A stretch of 64,000 nt of DNA, from contig NZ_CP042593.1 of the NCBI RefSeq assembly GCF_007995155.1, forward strand, positions 3,328,001 through 3,392,000, written 5' to 3'. This stretch comes from Cytobacillus dafuensis (GTDB lineage Bacteria; Bacillota; Bacilli; Bacillales; Cytobacillaceae). Both the position numbers and the translations under genes were made by a program. The notes beneath the pieces are model-generated. The model saw nothing but the letters and a program-made list of their open reading frames with translations. It did no database searches and was not told the DNA's origin. Shown piece by piece: positions 34,568 to 44,510 of this stretch (position 1 is its first letter; each line of letters opens with the position of its first letter).

Positions 34568-35446
34568 CTAAAATCTTTTTTGATATTTGTTTCGAATTAA
34601 AACAGCTATAGAATTCATAATAATTAACATGACAAGTAGCACGATAATTCCAGCAGCTGCTAAAGATTGAAATTCTGCTTGCGGCCTTCCAGTCCAGTTG
34701 TATATTTGCATTGGCAATACAGTAAACATATCAAAAACTGATTTTGGCAAGAATGCTAAGAATAACGGAAGACCAAGCACTACTAAAGGAGCCGTTTCTC
34801 CTATTGCTCTTGATAACGCTAGAATCCCGCCTGTTAATATACCTGGAATTGCTGCAGGTAAGACAACATGAACAATAGTTTGCCATTTTGTTGCTCCCAT
34901 CCCAAAAGAAGCCTCTCTTAATTCTTTTGGAACAGATCTTATCGCTTCCTGTGAAGCAACAATAATAATTGGAAGAACTAATAAGCTCATTGTCAAACCG
35001 GCTGCTAAGACGCTCGTTCCGAGTGAAAGAGCACGAACGAAAACAGTTAGTCCCAATAAACCAAAGACGATTGACGGAACACCTGCTAGATTTGAAATAT
35101 TCACTTGAATAAAACTTGTAAAGCGGTTTTTCTTCGCATATTCTTCTAAATATATGGCAGTTCCAACACCTAAAAATAAGGAAATAGGCGTCACTACCGC
35201 CATTAACCAAATTGTTCCAATCAAAGCAGTTTTAACCCCAGCCTGTTCTGGCTTACGTGAAGGTAGGCTTTGGAGAAACTGCATATCAAGATAATCGATT
35301 CCTTGAGTGAATATCCGATAAAGTAAAATTCCTAAAACTAGCAAACCAAACAAAGTAGCTGCAAAAAACAAAGATTTAAAAAGAATGTTTATGACTAGTC
35401 TAGGTTTCATATGTTTAACAACCGATGTGTGGTTAATTAGTTTCAT
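34568..35446 (-). CDS. pstA: Phosphate ABC transporter permease PstA
   Basis: A 292-residue membrane subunit with six segments. The ATPase-contact (EAA) loop is EAIRSVPKELREASFGMGATKWQTIVHVVLPAAIPG. Directly joined to pstC (35446/35447), with a GGAGG overlapping the pstC end. Confidence 0.94.
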   Translation of the reverse strand: MKLINHTSVVKHMKPRLVINILFKSLFFAATLFGLLVLGILLYRIFTQGIDYLDMQFLQSLPSRKPEQAGVKTALIGTIWLMAVVTPISLFLGVGTAIYLEEYAKKNRFTSFIQVNISNLAGVPSIVFGLLGLTVFVRALSLGTSVLAAGLTMSLLVLPIIIVASQEAIRSVPKELREASFGMGATKWQTIVHVVLPAAIPGILTGGILALSRAIGETAPLVVLGLPLFLAFLPKSVFDMFTVLPMQIYNWTGRPQAEFQSLAAAGIIVLLVMLIIMNSIAVLIRNKYQKRF

Positions 35447-36391
35447 TTAATACTCCTCCCTGAAACGACGAGAGATAAACTGGGCAAATAAGTTCATCAC
35501 TAATGTAAAGACGAAAAGTGTAAATCCAACCGCATAAATGCTGTAATAAATAGTTGTTCCATACCCAGCATCACCTTGGCTCACCTGAACGATATAGGCT
35601 GTCATCGTTTGAATTGAAGTGGTTAAATCCCAACTCATATTAGGTGTAGATCCACCTGCAACTGCTACAATCATCGTTTCTCCAATTGCCCGGGAAACAG
35701 CGAGGACGATTGAAGCGATAATACCAGAAATAGCAGCTGGCAGAACAACTTTTAAGGAAACTTCCAGCTTAGTTGAACCTAATGCTAGTGCTCCTTCGCG
35801 CATTGAATTTGGTACTGAGGACATTGCATCCTCAGACAAAGATGCGATCATTGGTGTGATCATAATCCCAATAACGATACCCGGACTTAACGCATTGAAT
35901 ATTTCAAGGGAAGGAATGAATTCTCTCAATAACGGTGTAACAAAAGTTAAGGCGAAAAATCCATAAACGATAGTAGGAATTCCTGCTAATACTTCTAATA
36001 TCGGCTTAATGATTCTGCGAGTTCTATCTGATGCATACTCACTCAAAAAAATCGCTGTTGCTAATCCGATTGGAATCGCAACAATGGCAGCAATCCCTGT
36101 TACTTTTAAGGTTCCTACAACAAGTGGCAATACACCATACGAGCCTTGAGTAGGTGAGAAAGGATACCATTTTGTTGACGTAAAAAATTCTACTATCGAA
36201 ACTCGGCTAAAGAAAGTAAATGTTTCAACTATTAGTGTAAGTACGATTCCAAGAGTTGTTAGTACTGAGACAATAGCTGTAAATAATAATAGTATAGGAA
36301 CGATTTTTTCAATCGTTGAACTTGTATTCTTTTTTTGCTTTTTTAACTGAATCATTTCCTGTACGGAAAACGTATTTGTTGAATTTTGCAA
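35447..36391 (-). CDS. pstC: Phosphate ABC transporter permease PstC
   Basis: A 314-residue membrane subunit. EAA loop DAMSSVPNSMREGALALGSTKLEVSLKVVLPAAISG; RAIGETMIVAVAGGSTPNMS is typical of PstC. TTG at 36391 is chosen because AAAGGGG is eight bases upstream and inside any longer frame. It is separated from pstS by a stable hairpin. Confidence 0.92.
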   Translation of the reverse strand: MQNSTNTFSVQEMIQLKKQKKNTSSTIEKIVPILLLFTAIVSVLTTLGIVLTLIVETFTFFSRVSIVEFFTSTKWYPFSPTQGSYGVLPLVVGTLKVTGIAAIVAIPIGLATAIFLSEYASDRTRRIIKPILEVLAGIPTIVYGFFALTFVTPLLREFIPSLEIFNALSPGIVIGIMITPMIASLSEDAMSSVPNSMREGALALGSTKLEVSLKVVLPAAISGIIASIVLAVSRAIGETMIVAVAGGSTPNMSWDLTTSIQTMTAYIVQVSQGDAGYGTTIYYSIYAVGFTLFVFTLVMNLFAQFISRRFREEY

Positions 36392-36425
36392 AGTGAAAAC
36401 CCCTTTCATCCACAAAACAAGAGGA

Positions 36426-36446
36426 GAAGCACCAAAAACGTGCTTC
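36426..36446 (-). other. Intercistronic hairpin between pstS and pstC
   Basis: GAAGCAC-gtttttg-GTGCTTC, 22 bp after the pstS stop, with no T run after it. It is unlikely to be a terminator and probably protects the 3' end of a processed pstS transcript, as is common for transporter binding-protein genes. Confidence 0.6.
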
Positions 36447-36467
36447 CCATCATTTCAGTTTTGGATC

Positions 36468-37454
36468 TTACTTCAGACCTTCAATTGTTTCTAAGCCCTT
36501 AGTATATTCTTCATCCTTTAATTTAACGTAGCCAACATCTTCTGCAAGTTGACCTGCATTTTCAATTGTAAATTTAAGATATTCATAAACTTCTTCTTTT
36601 TTAACAGATTCATTTTTCACATAAGTGAATAATGGACGGGATAATGGAGCATATTCTCCACTTTCAACTGTTTCATTTGTTGGCTCAACAGGACCATTAC
36701 CAGAATCGATTGGCACTACCTTCAATTTATCTTTGTTTTCAGCATAGTAAGCATAGCCAAAGTAACCAATTGAGTTTTTATCACCTGCAACACCTTGTAC
36801 TAAAACGTTATCGTCTTCTGAAAGTGTTGCTTTTTCAACGATCGGTTGTTCTTCTAGAATAACTTCATCGAAATAGTCGAAAGTTCCAGAATCTGTACCT
36901 GGTGAGTAGAATTTAATTTCTTCTTCAGGCCATCCTTTACGAATATCTGACCATTTCTTAACAGTTCCATCTTCTAACCACATTTTCTTTAATTCATCTA
37001 CAGTTAAATAATCAACCCAAGTATTGTCCTTGCTTACAACAACGGATAGTCCGTCATTTGCTAATTTTAATTCTGTATATTCAATTCCTTTTTCTTCTAA
37101 TTGTGCTTTTTCTTCATCTTTTATTGGACGAGAAGCGTTACTGAAATCAGTTGTTCCAGCAATAAACGCTTTAAAACCGCCACCTGTACCAGAAGAAGCA
37201 ACAGAAACTTTTACATCAGGCTGCTCCATATTAAATTCTTCAGTTACAGCTTCCATAATCGGGAATACAGTCGATGATCCATCAATATTTATTTCACCTT
37301 GAAGTTGCTTACCTTCTTCATTAGCTTGTTCAGTTGTGTTTCCTTCAGTTTGAGAACCGTTGTTTGTTTTTTCTTCTGTTGACCCACAAGCTGAAGTGAA
37401 TGCTAGCACTGCTCCAATCATTGTTGAAAGTGCCAAGAATTTAAAGCTTTTCAT
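36468..37454 (-). CDS. pstS: Phosphate-binding lipoprotein PstS
   Basis: A 328-residue extracytoplasmic binding protein. Lipobox LAFTSAC with Cys23; after a Thr/Glu/Gln-rich linker, the phosphate-binding loops are INIDGSSTVFPI, VASSGTGGGFKAFIAG and SPGTDSGTFDYF. First gene of pstSCAB-phoU. AGGGGGAA precedes the start. Confidence 0.94.
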   Translation of the reverse strand: MKSFKFLALSTMIGAVLAFTSACGSTEEKTNNGSQTEGNTTEQANEEGKQLQGEINIDGSSTVFPIMEAVTEEFNMEQPDVKVSVASSGTGGGFKAFIAGTTDFSNASRPIKDEEKAQLEEKGIEYTELKLANDGLSVVVSKDNTWVDYLTVDELKKMWLEDGTVKKWSDIRKGWPEEEIKFYSPGTDSGTFDYFDEVILEEQPIVEKATLSEDDNVLVQGVAGDKNSIGYFGYAYYAENKDKLKVVPIDSGNGPVEPTNETVESGEYAPLSRPLFTYVKNESVKKEEVYEYLKFTIENAGQLAEDVGYVKLKDEEYTKGLETIEGLK

Positions 37455-37528
37455 TTCTTAAATTCCCCCTAAGAGATTTGGTTGTTTTGTCCTACATGTA
37501 ATAGAATAATGCTTAAGCATTAATCTGG

Positions 37529-37567
37529 TTTTAATAAAATGTAAAGGTTTTGTAAATTACGATGAAA
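37529..37567 (-). promoter_or_regulatory. PhoP-binding array (Pho box) upstream of pstS
   Basis: On the reverse strand four hexamers follow with exact 11-bp steps: TTTCAT (37562-37567), TTTACA (37551-37556), TTTACA (37540-37545), TTAAAA (37529-37534). This is the established Bacillus PhoP recognition pattern TT(A/C/T)A(C/T)A repeated every 11 bp. Phosphate-starvation induction is expected. Confidence 0.8.
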
Positions 37568-37602
37568 TTACGAATGTTTTTATGAATAAAGGGAATTGCA
37601 AT

Positions 37603-37639
37603 AAAAAAAGCCTGCCTCCTAATAAGTAAGAGACAAGCT
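37603..37639 (-). terminator. Terminator of pbpA
   Basis: Ten-pair stem AGCTTGTCTC / GAGGCAGGCT with two wobble pairs on the reverse strand, then T7, about 15 bp after the stop. Confidence 0.75.
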
Positions 37640-37653
37640 GTTTGCAAGCTATT

Positions 37654-39825
37654 CTATTGTGCTTGTTCGCCTTCTGGCACATTTTCTTTGTTTTTATCAT
37701 CTTGGCTTGATAGTGCGGCATTTTCATTTCCATTTTGTCGCTGTTTTTTTAGGTCAAAATAAGTATCCATAACACGTTCCGCAATTTCAAGATTCATATA
37801 ATGGCCTTTTCCTGAATCATATGCCCATGGAACGAGAACAGAAATCGCAATTTCCGGGTCATCCGCTGGTGCATAGCCAACAAAGCTTAAATTAATGACT
37901 TCATGAGGTTCTTTGCCGAATTTTTCTTGTTTGTCAGGTCCATCGTAAAATGCTTGAGCAGTCCCTGTCTTTCCAGCAGGGTTATAGTCTTTGTCACCGA
38001 ACCAATGGTAGGCTGTTCCACCCGGCTCCTGTGTAACTCTGCGGAATCCGCCCTGAACCCTATCGAACCATTCGTCTTTTCCATCGGCACGGTTAAGTAC
38101 TTTCGGAGAAATTTCTTGTACAATTGGTCCGATCTCATCATTTTCCATTAAAGGCTCATTAATCGATTTCACAACATGGGGCTCCATCCGGTTGCCACCA
38201 TTAGCAATTGTAGATATATATTGGGCTAGTTGCATATTTGAATACGTATCATACTGACCGATGGAAAAGTCAAGAAGTAAACCATTTGTTTCAGCTGGCC
38301 CTTTAAATCCAATTTGTTCATTCGGAAGGTCTATTCCTGTTCTCACACCAAGACCATATTGTGCAAAGGAATCCCTCATCGTTTTCATTCCATAATCAAG
38401 ATCCAATCGTAAAGGTCCATTTTCTATATACGTACCACCAGCCATCTTAATAACCGTGTGGAACATATAAATGTTCGAAGACATTTTTAGTGCATCACTA
38501 TCATTGACAAGACCAAGGTTTTTCCAGGATTTTTTTACAGGTGTTTGTAAAATTTTCATCGGAGTATCATAAAAAGTATCACCTGGCTTGATTGCCCCAG
38601 TATTATACCCCGTCATGATTGTTGCTCCCTTGACTGCTGAACCGACGTTATATGTCATCGAAATATTGCCGAGTGCGTCATCCTGAAATGTCTTTTTGCC
38701 AGTTTCCTTATCTTTAACAATTTGCTTACCTGCCATTGTGAGTACCTCACCAGTGCGCGGATCCATAACCACAACATTCGCACGATCTAGCAATGAAGTA
38801 CCACCCTTGGTTTTCGTTTCCTTTAACGCTTCTTCAATGATCTTTTCCGTTGCTTGTTGTAACTCCATGTCTATACTAAGGACAAGGTCATCTCCTCTTT
38901 TCCCCTCAGTTATAGGAATCGTTTCAAGAACATTACCCGCCTTATCAGTAACATTTTTAACTTTAGCTTTCTGACCATTCAGAACCTCTTCATACTGCTG
39001 TTCAATATAGCTCTTCCCTACCCGATCATTTCGACTGTAATCCCTTGCTAGATAATAATCTAGCTGCTCTGCAGGCAAGCCTTCATCAGAGTCTGTTACC
39101 TTCCCTAGAACAGACTTTAATGTAGAACCAAATGTATAATATCTTTCCCAATCTGTTGTCGTATCAACACCAGGAAGAAGCTGCAGATTTTCACTTACAA
39201 CAGCAAATTCTTCAGGGGTTACATCTTTATTTTTTACAATTTGAGGTGTCAATGCGTATCCAGTTGAAAACTCTCTATATATGGCAAGAATCTCTAAATC
39301 CTGTTCTGTAAGCTCATTCAGTTCTTCCTCAGTAATACGGTCAAGCTTTAATTGGTAAATTTCTTTATCTAATTCTTTTCCTTCAAATTTTTCCTTCAAT
39401 TTATCAATTTCTTTTTTTGAAACCTTTTTATCTGCTCGCTCCGGATTTTTCATAATCCAGTAATCCTTTTTATCTCTCTCTTGGACCTTATCGGTATCCT
39501 TTTCTATGAGCATAGCAAGGTCCTCTGCTACTTTAAGCATATCATCCTGCTTAACTCCTGTACTCTTCGTATAGGTAATAGCATTTTGCGGCTTGTTATC
39601 AACGATCACTTTTCCTGTCCGATCATACATCTTTCCCCTTGGAACAGGATTATTGACGGTCACATCCTCTGTTCGCTCTATCTCCCGCTTATAATCATCT
39701 CCATATACAATTTGAACAATTCCTAAACGAAGAATCAATATTGAAAACAGTATAAACACGATCAAAAATAAAATGTTCAAACGGAATGGAACATGTGACT
39801 TTTTTTTCTTTTTCTTTTTATTCAA
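37654..39825 (-). CDS. pbpA: Class B penicillin-binding protein 2 (PbpA type)
   Basis: A transpeptidase of 723 residues that cross-links lateral-wall peptidoglycan; PBP2A/PbpA of the elongasome by locus. Basic N-terminus and one membrane anchor (LNILFLIVFILFSILILRLG), PBP dimerisation domain with NPVPRGKMYDRTG, then the transpeptidase: nucleophile in GSAVKG, SSN in KMSSNIYMF, and KTGTAQ near 640. The C-terminus is a polar tail rich in Asn/Glu/Gln. Own promoter and terminator. Confidence 0.93.
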   Translation of the reverse strand: MNKKKKKKKSHVPFRLNILFLIVFILFSILILRLGIVQIVYGDDYKREIERTEDVTVNNPVPRGKMYDRTGKVIVDNKPQNAITYTKSTGVKQDDMLKVAEDLAMLIEKDTDKVQERDKKDYWIMKNPERADKKVSKKEIDKLKEKFEGKELDKEIYQLKLDRITEEELNELTEQDLEILAIYREFSTGYALTPQIVKNKDVTPEEFAVVSENLQLLPGVDTTTDWERYYTFGSTLKSVLGKVTDSDEGLPAEQLDYYLARDYSRNDRVGKSYIEQQYEEVLNGQKAKVKNVTDKAGNVLETIPITEGKRGDDLVLSIDMELQQATEKIIEEALKETKTKGGTSLLDRANVVVMDPRTGEVLTMAGKQIVKDKETGKKTFQDDALGNISMTYNVGSAVKGATIMTGYNTGAIKPGDTFYDTPMKILQTPVKKSWKNLGLVNDSDALKMSSNIYMFHTVIKMAGGTYIENGPLRLDLDYGMKTMRDSFAQYGLGVRTGIDLPNEQIGFKGPAETNGLLLDFSIGQYDTYSNMQLAQYISTIANGGNRMEPHVVKSINEPLMENDEIGPIVQEISPKVLNRADGKDEWFDRVQGGFRRVTQEPGGTAYHWFGDKDYNPAGKTGTAQAFYDGPDKQEKFGKEPHEVINLSFVGYAPADDPEIAISVLVPWAYDSGKGHYMNLEIAERVMDTYFDLKKQRQNGNENAALSSQDDKNKENVPEGEQAQ

Positions 39826-39989
39826 TTTGAATCTACACTTCCTTTAAAAAGGTTAACTTATTACTTCCCCTCATCCCATTCTATAAGAAATCATTCATTA
39901 ATTCTAGAAAGAACCTATAAGAAAATATCTGGATATTTTTAAAAAATATGTGAGCTGGTTAGATTTTCAAAAAATCGGCTCATATCTTT

Positions 39990-40018
39990 AAAAAAGAGAA
40001 GAGGATTGTACTCTTCTC
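39990..40018 (-). terminator. Terminator of yqgE
   Basis: GAGAAGAG-gattgta-CTCTTCTC followed by T6 on the reverse strand, adjacent to the yqgE stop. Confidence 0.82.
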
Positions 40019-41236
40019 TCATGTTGATTGAAAATGGATTTTACGGATAAAGAAATAAATAATTGAATGGCCGGCACCAAGAAATAGGAGAAGAATGGGG
40101 ATGCCTTTTTGTTCATTAAAAAAGGTAATCACTACTAAGAAGCAGAGAACCGAAAAAACTCTTCCAGAATTGACGAATATTTCTCTTACGACAATATATT
40201 CTATTCGCATTTCTGCAGCCTGCCATCCTGTACCGATCACATCATAGGTCATTGAAATATAAGGAACAAGTAAAAGAGGATACGCGATGGCAATTGTAGC
40301 TCCATAAATAAGCAATTTGGAGTAGCTTACTTCAAATATGATTAAAAATATGGCGGCAAACAGTATGATTCCACCAATTAATATTGCCTTTTTCCGATAC
40401 TTTTTCTTGAGCAGACGTGACACAACATAGTATGCGATAAATGAAACCCCTGAATTAACGAGTCCATAAGCCCCTAAAGCTAATTCGCTGCCAGTTGAAA
40501 TAAAGACAAAAACGGATATGACAAAAGCAAAGGTCCCTTCACGAAGACCTTGAAAAAAATGAGCATTTGTAATAAGCCGCCAATTCATATTATTTTTTCG
40601 TTCAGAAAATATTCTTTTAAACCAATACTTTCCTTTCGCTGGACGTCTTTTGATAAAAAAACTAAAAAAAACTGCAAGCGAAAATAGACCAAGTGAAATC
40701 CCAAAAATGATTGTATACCCTGTGAATTTTTCCAACTTCGATATGATGAAACCAGCAGCAATTGGTCCAATCATTCCACCTATAGAAGTTAAAATTCCTA
40801 GAAATCCATTAAAAAAATCACGATTTTCAGGTTCAGTAATTTCAAATGTTAGTACGTTGAATGCCAGCCAGTAAAATCCATAGCCTACTCCAAGGAGCGC
40901 CCCTAGCAGTAATAAAAATTTCGAAGCATTCGTTCCAATGATTAATACAGCTAAATAAAATGCAGCTAGAAAAATAACACCAATCCTTAACACGATTACA
41001 CGGTCCACTTTTTTCGCCCATCTGCCCGCTAAAATAAATGTTAATGGCTGTATTATAACGACTGTTAAATTATATAAACCTAAATCCTTGAAATCTCCGG
41101 ACTGCTTCCAAAGGTAAATATTCACAAATGTATTGGATAATGCAACACTTAATGAATATAATCCACCAATTATTAGTAATAATCCTAAATCCTTTGTTAT
41201 TTCAACATCACCGATCAATTTCTTTACCTTACTCAT
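40019..41236 (-). CDS. yqgE: MFS transporter YqgE
   Basis: A 405-residue protein with about twelve membrane segments and an MFS-type loop RWAKKVDRVIVLRIG between segments two and three. Substrate unknown. The start MSKVKKLIG at 41236 follows AAAGGGGAG; twenty further in-frame residues lack a signal. Position between sodA and pbpA fits B. subtilis yqgE. Confidence 0.85.
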   Translation of the reverse strand: MSKVKKLIGDVEITKDLGLLLIIGGLYSLSVALSNTFVNIYLWKQSGDFKDLGLYNLTVVIIQPLTFILAGRWAKKVDRVIVLRIGVIFLAAFYLAVLIIGTNASKFLLLLGALLGVGYGFYWLAFNVLTFEITEPENRDFFNGFLGILTSIGGMIGPIAAGFIISKLEKFTGYTIIFGISLGLFSLAVFFSFFIKRRPAKGKYWFKRIFSERKNNMNWRLITNAHFFQGLREGTFAFVISVFVFISTGSELALGAYGLVNSGVSFIAYYVVSRLLKKKYRKKAILIGGIILFAAIFLIIFEVSYSKLLIYGATIAIAYPLLLVPYISMTYDVIGTGWQAAEMRIEYIVVREIFVNSGRVFSVLCFLVVITFFNEQKGIPILLLFLGAGHSIIYFFIRKIHFQST

Positions 41237-41314
41237 AAAAAAACTCCCCTTTGCATCTAAAGGGTAGTTTCCAACAAAGCCAGTACTCTTATTCAAATTT
41301 TTAGGAGTAGTTAG

Positions 41315-41345
41315 AAAAACACGGCAGAGAACTCTCTGCCGTGTT
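41315..41345 (-). terminator. Terminator of sodA
   Basis: Perfect 12-bp stem AACACGGCAGAG / CTCTGCCGTGTT, loop aact, then TTTTC on the reverse strand. The left part reads TTAGAAAAAC as in the dispersed palindrome. Confidence 0.85.
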
Positions 41346-41356
41346 AAGTAAAATCA

Positions 41357-41965
41357 TTATTTTGCAGCACTATAGCGTTTTGAAACCTCATCCCAATTAA
41401 CAACATTCCAGAAAGAATTGATGTAATCTGGACGACGGTTTTGATAATTTAAATAGTAAGCATGCTCCCAAACGTCTAAGCCTAGAATTGGCGTCTTGCC
41501 ATCCATTAAAGGAGAATCTTGGTTTGGAGTGCTTGTAACTTCAAGCTCACCATTGTTTACAGCAAGCCAAGCCCAGCCAGAGCCGAAACGTGTAGTAGCT
41601 GCTTTAGCAAACTCTTCCTTAAAGCTATCAAAGCTTCCGAATTTGCTGTTAATTGCAGCTGCTAAATCACCAGTAGGTTCTCCACCGCCATTAGGAGAAA
41701 TAACCTGCCAGAATAATGTATGGTTTGCGTGTCCGCCGCCATTATTACGTACAGCAGTACGTACAGCTTCAGGAACAGCATCCATATTTGAAATAACTTC
41801 CTCTACTGATTTAGAAAGAAGCTCTTCATTTCCCTCTAAAGCGTTATTTAAATTTGTTACATATGTGTTGTGATGCTTCGTGTGGTGAATATTCATTGTT
41901 TCTTTGTCAATATTTGGTTCTAATGCATCGTAAGCATAAGGTAATTGTGGTAATTCAAATGCCAT
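41357..41965 (-). CDS. sodA: Superoxide dismutase (Mn)
   Basis: Converts superoxide to peroxide and oxygen, in the cytosol. The 202 residues contain the metal ligands in [19 protein letters not shown], and [25 protein letters not shown] and the Mn/Fe signature agree with bacillar SodA. AGGAGG lies nine bases before ATG. Monocistronic. Confidence 0.96.
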   Translation of the reverse strand: MAFELPQLPYAYDALEPNIDKETMNIHHTKHHNTYVTNLNNALEGNEELLSKSVEEVISNMDAVPEAVRTAVRNNGGGHANHTLFWQVISPNGGGEPTGDLAAAINSKFGSFDSFKEEFAKAATTRFGSGWAWLAVNNGELEVTSTPNQDSPLMDGKTPILGLDVWEHAYYLNYQNRRPDYINSFWNVVNWDEVSKRYSAAK

Positions 41966-42200
41966 TGTACATTCCTCCTATGTAAATTATTATTAACCAT
42001 TTAAATTATTCTATAGTTCTTATTATTCTGAAATTAGAATTATTCTTCATGGCTATATTTGTAGATTACCAAAGAAAGAAAATCGTTTCAATCAAAATGC
42101 TTAATTCCAAATATACATTTCCCGATTTTAATAAAATATATCCATTTTTTCAATTTACCTCAATATTTTTTACACTAGATTTAAGTTTTCCGTCTAATTG

Positions 42201-42680
42201 TTAAATAACGATAAAAAAATAAACAATCATTATGATCTGAATGATTCCTTTTGTTATAACACTGCTGATAAAACCAATAACAGATCCAAAACCGATTTTG
42301 ACAGCTTCTTTCCATTCTTTTTTGTTTACAGCAAATTCAGCAATTATTGCTCCCAAAAATGGGCCGATTAGAATACCGAATACAGGGATCACAAAAGGTC
42401 CTAGAATAATTCCAATTGTACTTCCCCATATTCCTGCTTTTGAGCCGCCAAATTTTTTTACCCCAATCATATTTGCTAAATAATCTGCTCCAAATAGTAA
42501 GACAACAAACAAACCCTGAATGACCCAAAATAACCAGTTAAATTCATCAAAAGTAAATACAAAGCCGTACAATAAAAAGCCGCCAATGAGGAAAAGCACA
42601 CTAGGAAGAATCGGATAAACAAGTCCTATAAATGAAACAATGAATAAAATGATAATTAAACTCCAATAGAAGTGATCCAT
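42201..42680 (-). CDS. yqgC: DUF456 membrane protein YqgC
   Basis: A 159-residue membrane protein with four or five hydrophobic segments and glycine-rich loops (VKKFGGSKAGIWGSTIGIILG, FGILIGPFLGAIIAEF), the DUF456 signature. Function unknown. Located upstream of sodA as in B. subtilis. The 235 bp between them hold no other gene. Confidence 0.85.
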   Translation of the reverse strand: MDHFYWSLIIILFIVSFIGLVYPILPSVLFLIGGFLLYGFVFTFDEFNWLFWVIQGLFVVLLFGADYLANMIGVKKFGGSKAGIWGSTIGIILGPFVIPVFGILIGPFLGAIIAEFAVNKKEWKEAVKIGFGSVIGFISSVITKGIIQIIMIVYFFIVI

Positions 42681-42740
42681 ATCTCACCATCCACCATAAT
42701 TAGTACGCTAATAAAAATAACTTTCCTAATTAGCTTAATA

Positions 42741-42770
42741 GAGCAAGAAGGGGCACCCTCCTTGCTCTTT
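42741..42770 (-). terminator. Probable terminator of the Na/Pi cotransporter gene
   Basis: GAGCAAG...CTTGCTC with an interrupted GC-rich inner stem, 10 bp after the stop; only a short T tract follows. Confidence 0.6.
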
Positions 42771-42778
42771 ATCTTTAA

Positions 42779-44410
42779 CTAATTTTCTTCTCCTAAGATC
42801 GCTTCGGCAATATTTACTGCATGATCACCAATTCTCTCTAGGTTACTTACAATGTCTACATATATAATGCCAGCTTGTGCAGAACATAATCCTTCATTTA
42901 AACGCAGTATATGTTGTTTACGTAGCCTTCTTTCCATTTTATCAATTTCTTCTTCTTTTTGCACAACATGTGCTGCGGCTTCTTTATCATTATGATCTAA
43001 CGCCTGTATAGAATCTGATACAGTAGAAATGGTGAGGTTAAACATCTCCTCTAAATCTTCCATAGCAGAATCTGTAATCTTTACTTTATTCGCCTGAAGA
43101 TATTCGATAAGTTCTATAATATTCTCGTAATGATCCCCGACTCTTTCAATATCTCTAACTGTATCCATCAACATTGTATGCTCTTCTGATTCATGATCAG
43201 ACAGTGAGCTAGTTGCTAGTTGGATTAAATAATCCGTGATTTTTCGATCTAGATTATTAAGTGCATCTTCAATTTGTATGGCATTATCTGAATGCTTTTG
43301 GAGTCTTGTCTTTAAGAATTCATGCGTTTCCTCTAAACCGTGAATCGAGAATTTGCCCATTCTTAATACTTCCTCTTTCGCTTGTCCAAGAGCGATGGAA
43401 GGTGACTGTTCGATAAATACAGGATCTAGATGCTTCGTCCTGTATTCTAATACAGAATCTTCGCCAGGAATCAATTTTGTCACAATCCATGCTAATACCG
43501 CGACAAACGGCAATTGAATAATCGTATTAGACGCATTAAATATTCCATGTGCAAAAGCGATTGTCATTTCAGGATTAAGGTTCAAAGCTTCCTGTATATT
43601 TCCTATTATTAACGTAAATGGTTTTAATAATATCAAGAAAATCGTTGTTCCAATTAGATTAAATAAAACATGTACAGCTGCAGCTCTTTTCGCAGCTACA
43701 GAGGCACCAATTGATGCTAGTACTGCCGTGATCGTTGTACCAATATTATCTCCAAAAAGCACAGGTAATGCAGCATTTAAATCAAGCAGGTTTTCAGAAA
43801 ATAGCCCCTGCAATATTCCGATAGTCGCGCTTGAGCTTTGAACAATGACAGTAAAAACTGTACCTACAATAACTCCTAAAATAGGATTTGAACTCAGATT
43901 TACTGTTAGATCATGAAAAGATTCAAGGGAGCTTAATGGTTTCATTCCTTCACTCATTAACTCTAGACCATAAAACAGTGCACCAAATCCGAATACGATC
44001 TGACCAACATTATGAACCTTTTTATTTTTGAAAAAGAATAGTAAAACAGCTCCTGCTGCAATAATAGGAAGTGCATATTCACCAACATTAATACCAATAA
44101 TAAATGCTGTTACGGTTGTTCCGATATTTGCCCCCATTATGACGCCGATTGCTTGGCGCAGTGTCATAAAACCAGCACTAACTAATCCAACTGTTATGAC
44201 TGTTGTAGCCGAACTGCTCTGAATGAGGACTGTTACGAGCATACCCGCCAATACACCCATTAGTGGATTTGTAGTGAAACGATCAAGTAAATCTCTTAAA
44301 CGGTCACCTGCTGATTTCTGAAGACCATCTCCCATATATTTAATTCCAAATAAGAAAATTCCAAGTCCGCCTAAAAACTCAAAAAGCATCTGCTGAATAT
44401 TCAGTTCCAC
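42779..44410 (-). CDS. Na+/phosphate cotransporter family protein with PhoU-like domain
   Basis: A 543-residue NptA-type transporter. Two Na/Pi repeats in the membrane part carry the duplicated QSSSATT/QSSSATI motifs with GANIGTT and GDNIGTT. The C-terminal 330-543 region is a PhoU-like helical domain with DTVRDIERVGDHYENI and DIVSNLERIGDHAVNIAE. GTG at 44410 is chosen from a GGGG nine bases upstream; an ATG seventeen codons earlier has no ribosome site. It has no counterpart at this place in B. subtilis. Phosphate control is suggested by the upstream array. Confidence 0.88.
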   Translation of the reverse strand: MELNIQQMLFEFLGGLGIFLFGIKYMGDGLQKSAGDRLRDLLDRFTTNPLMGVLAGMLVTVLIQSSSATTVITVGLVSAGFMTLRQAIGVIMGANIGTTVTAFIIGINVGEYALPIIAAGAVLLFFFKNKKVHNVGQIVFGFGALFYGLELMSEGMKPLSSLESFHDLTVNLSSNPILGVIVGTVFTVIVQSSSATIGILQGLFSENLLDLNAALPVLFGDNIGTTITAVLASIGASVAAKRAAAVHVLFNLIGTTIFLILLKPFTLIIGNIQEALNLNPEMTIAFAHGIFNASNTIIQLPFVAVLAWIVTKLIPGEDSVLEYRTKHLDPVFIEQSPSIALGQAKEEVLRMGKFSIHGLEETHEFLKTRLQKHSDNAIQIEDALNNLDRKITDYLIQLATSSLSDHESEEHTMLMDTVRDIERVGDHYENIIELIEYLQANKVKITDSAMEDLEEMFNLTISTVSDSIQALDHNDKEAAAHVVQKEEEIDKMERRLRKQHILRLNEGLCSAQAGIIYVDIVSNLERIGDHAVNIAEAILGEEN

Positions 44411-44510
44411 TTTCCCAACCCCTATTAAGTAATTAATTCGACATTTTTCTTCAAACTCCATACAATTATTAATGAAGTTTTATTTCAAAGTAAAGAGTTC
44501 TCGGTTTAAA

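Noticed and set aside
34731..35210. Cys/Ser-rich reverse frame inside pstA
   Set aside because: Alternative frame of pstA with an unnatural composition.
38696..38974. Plus-strand frame inside pbpA
   Set aside because: Shadow of a clear transpeptidase gene; no start signal.
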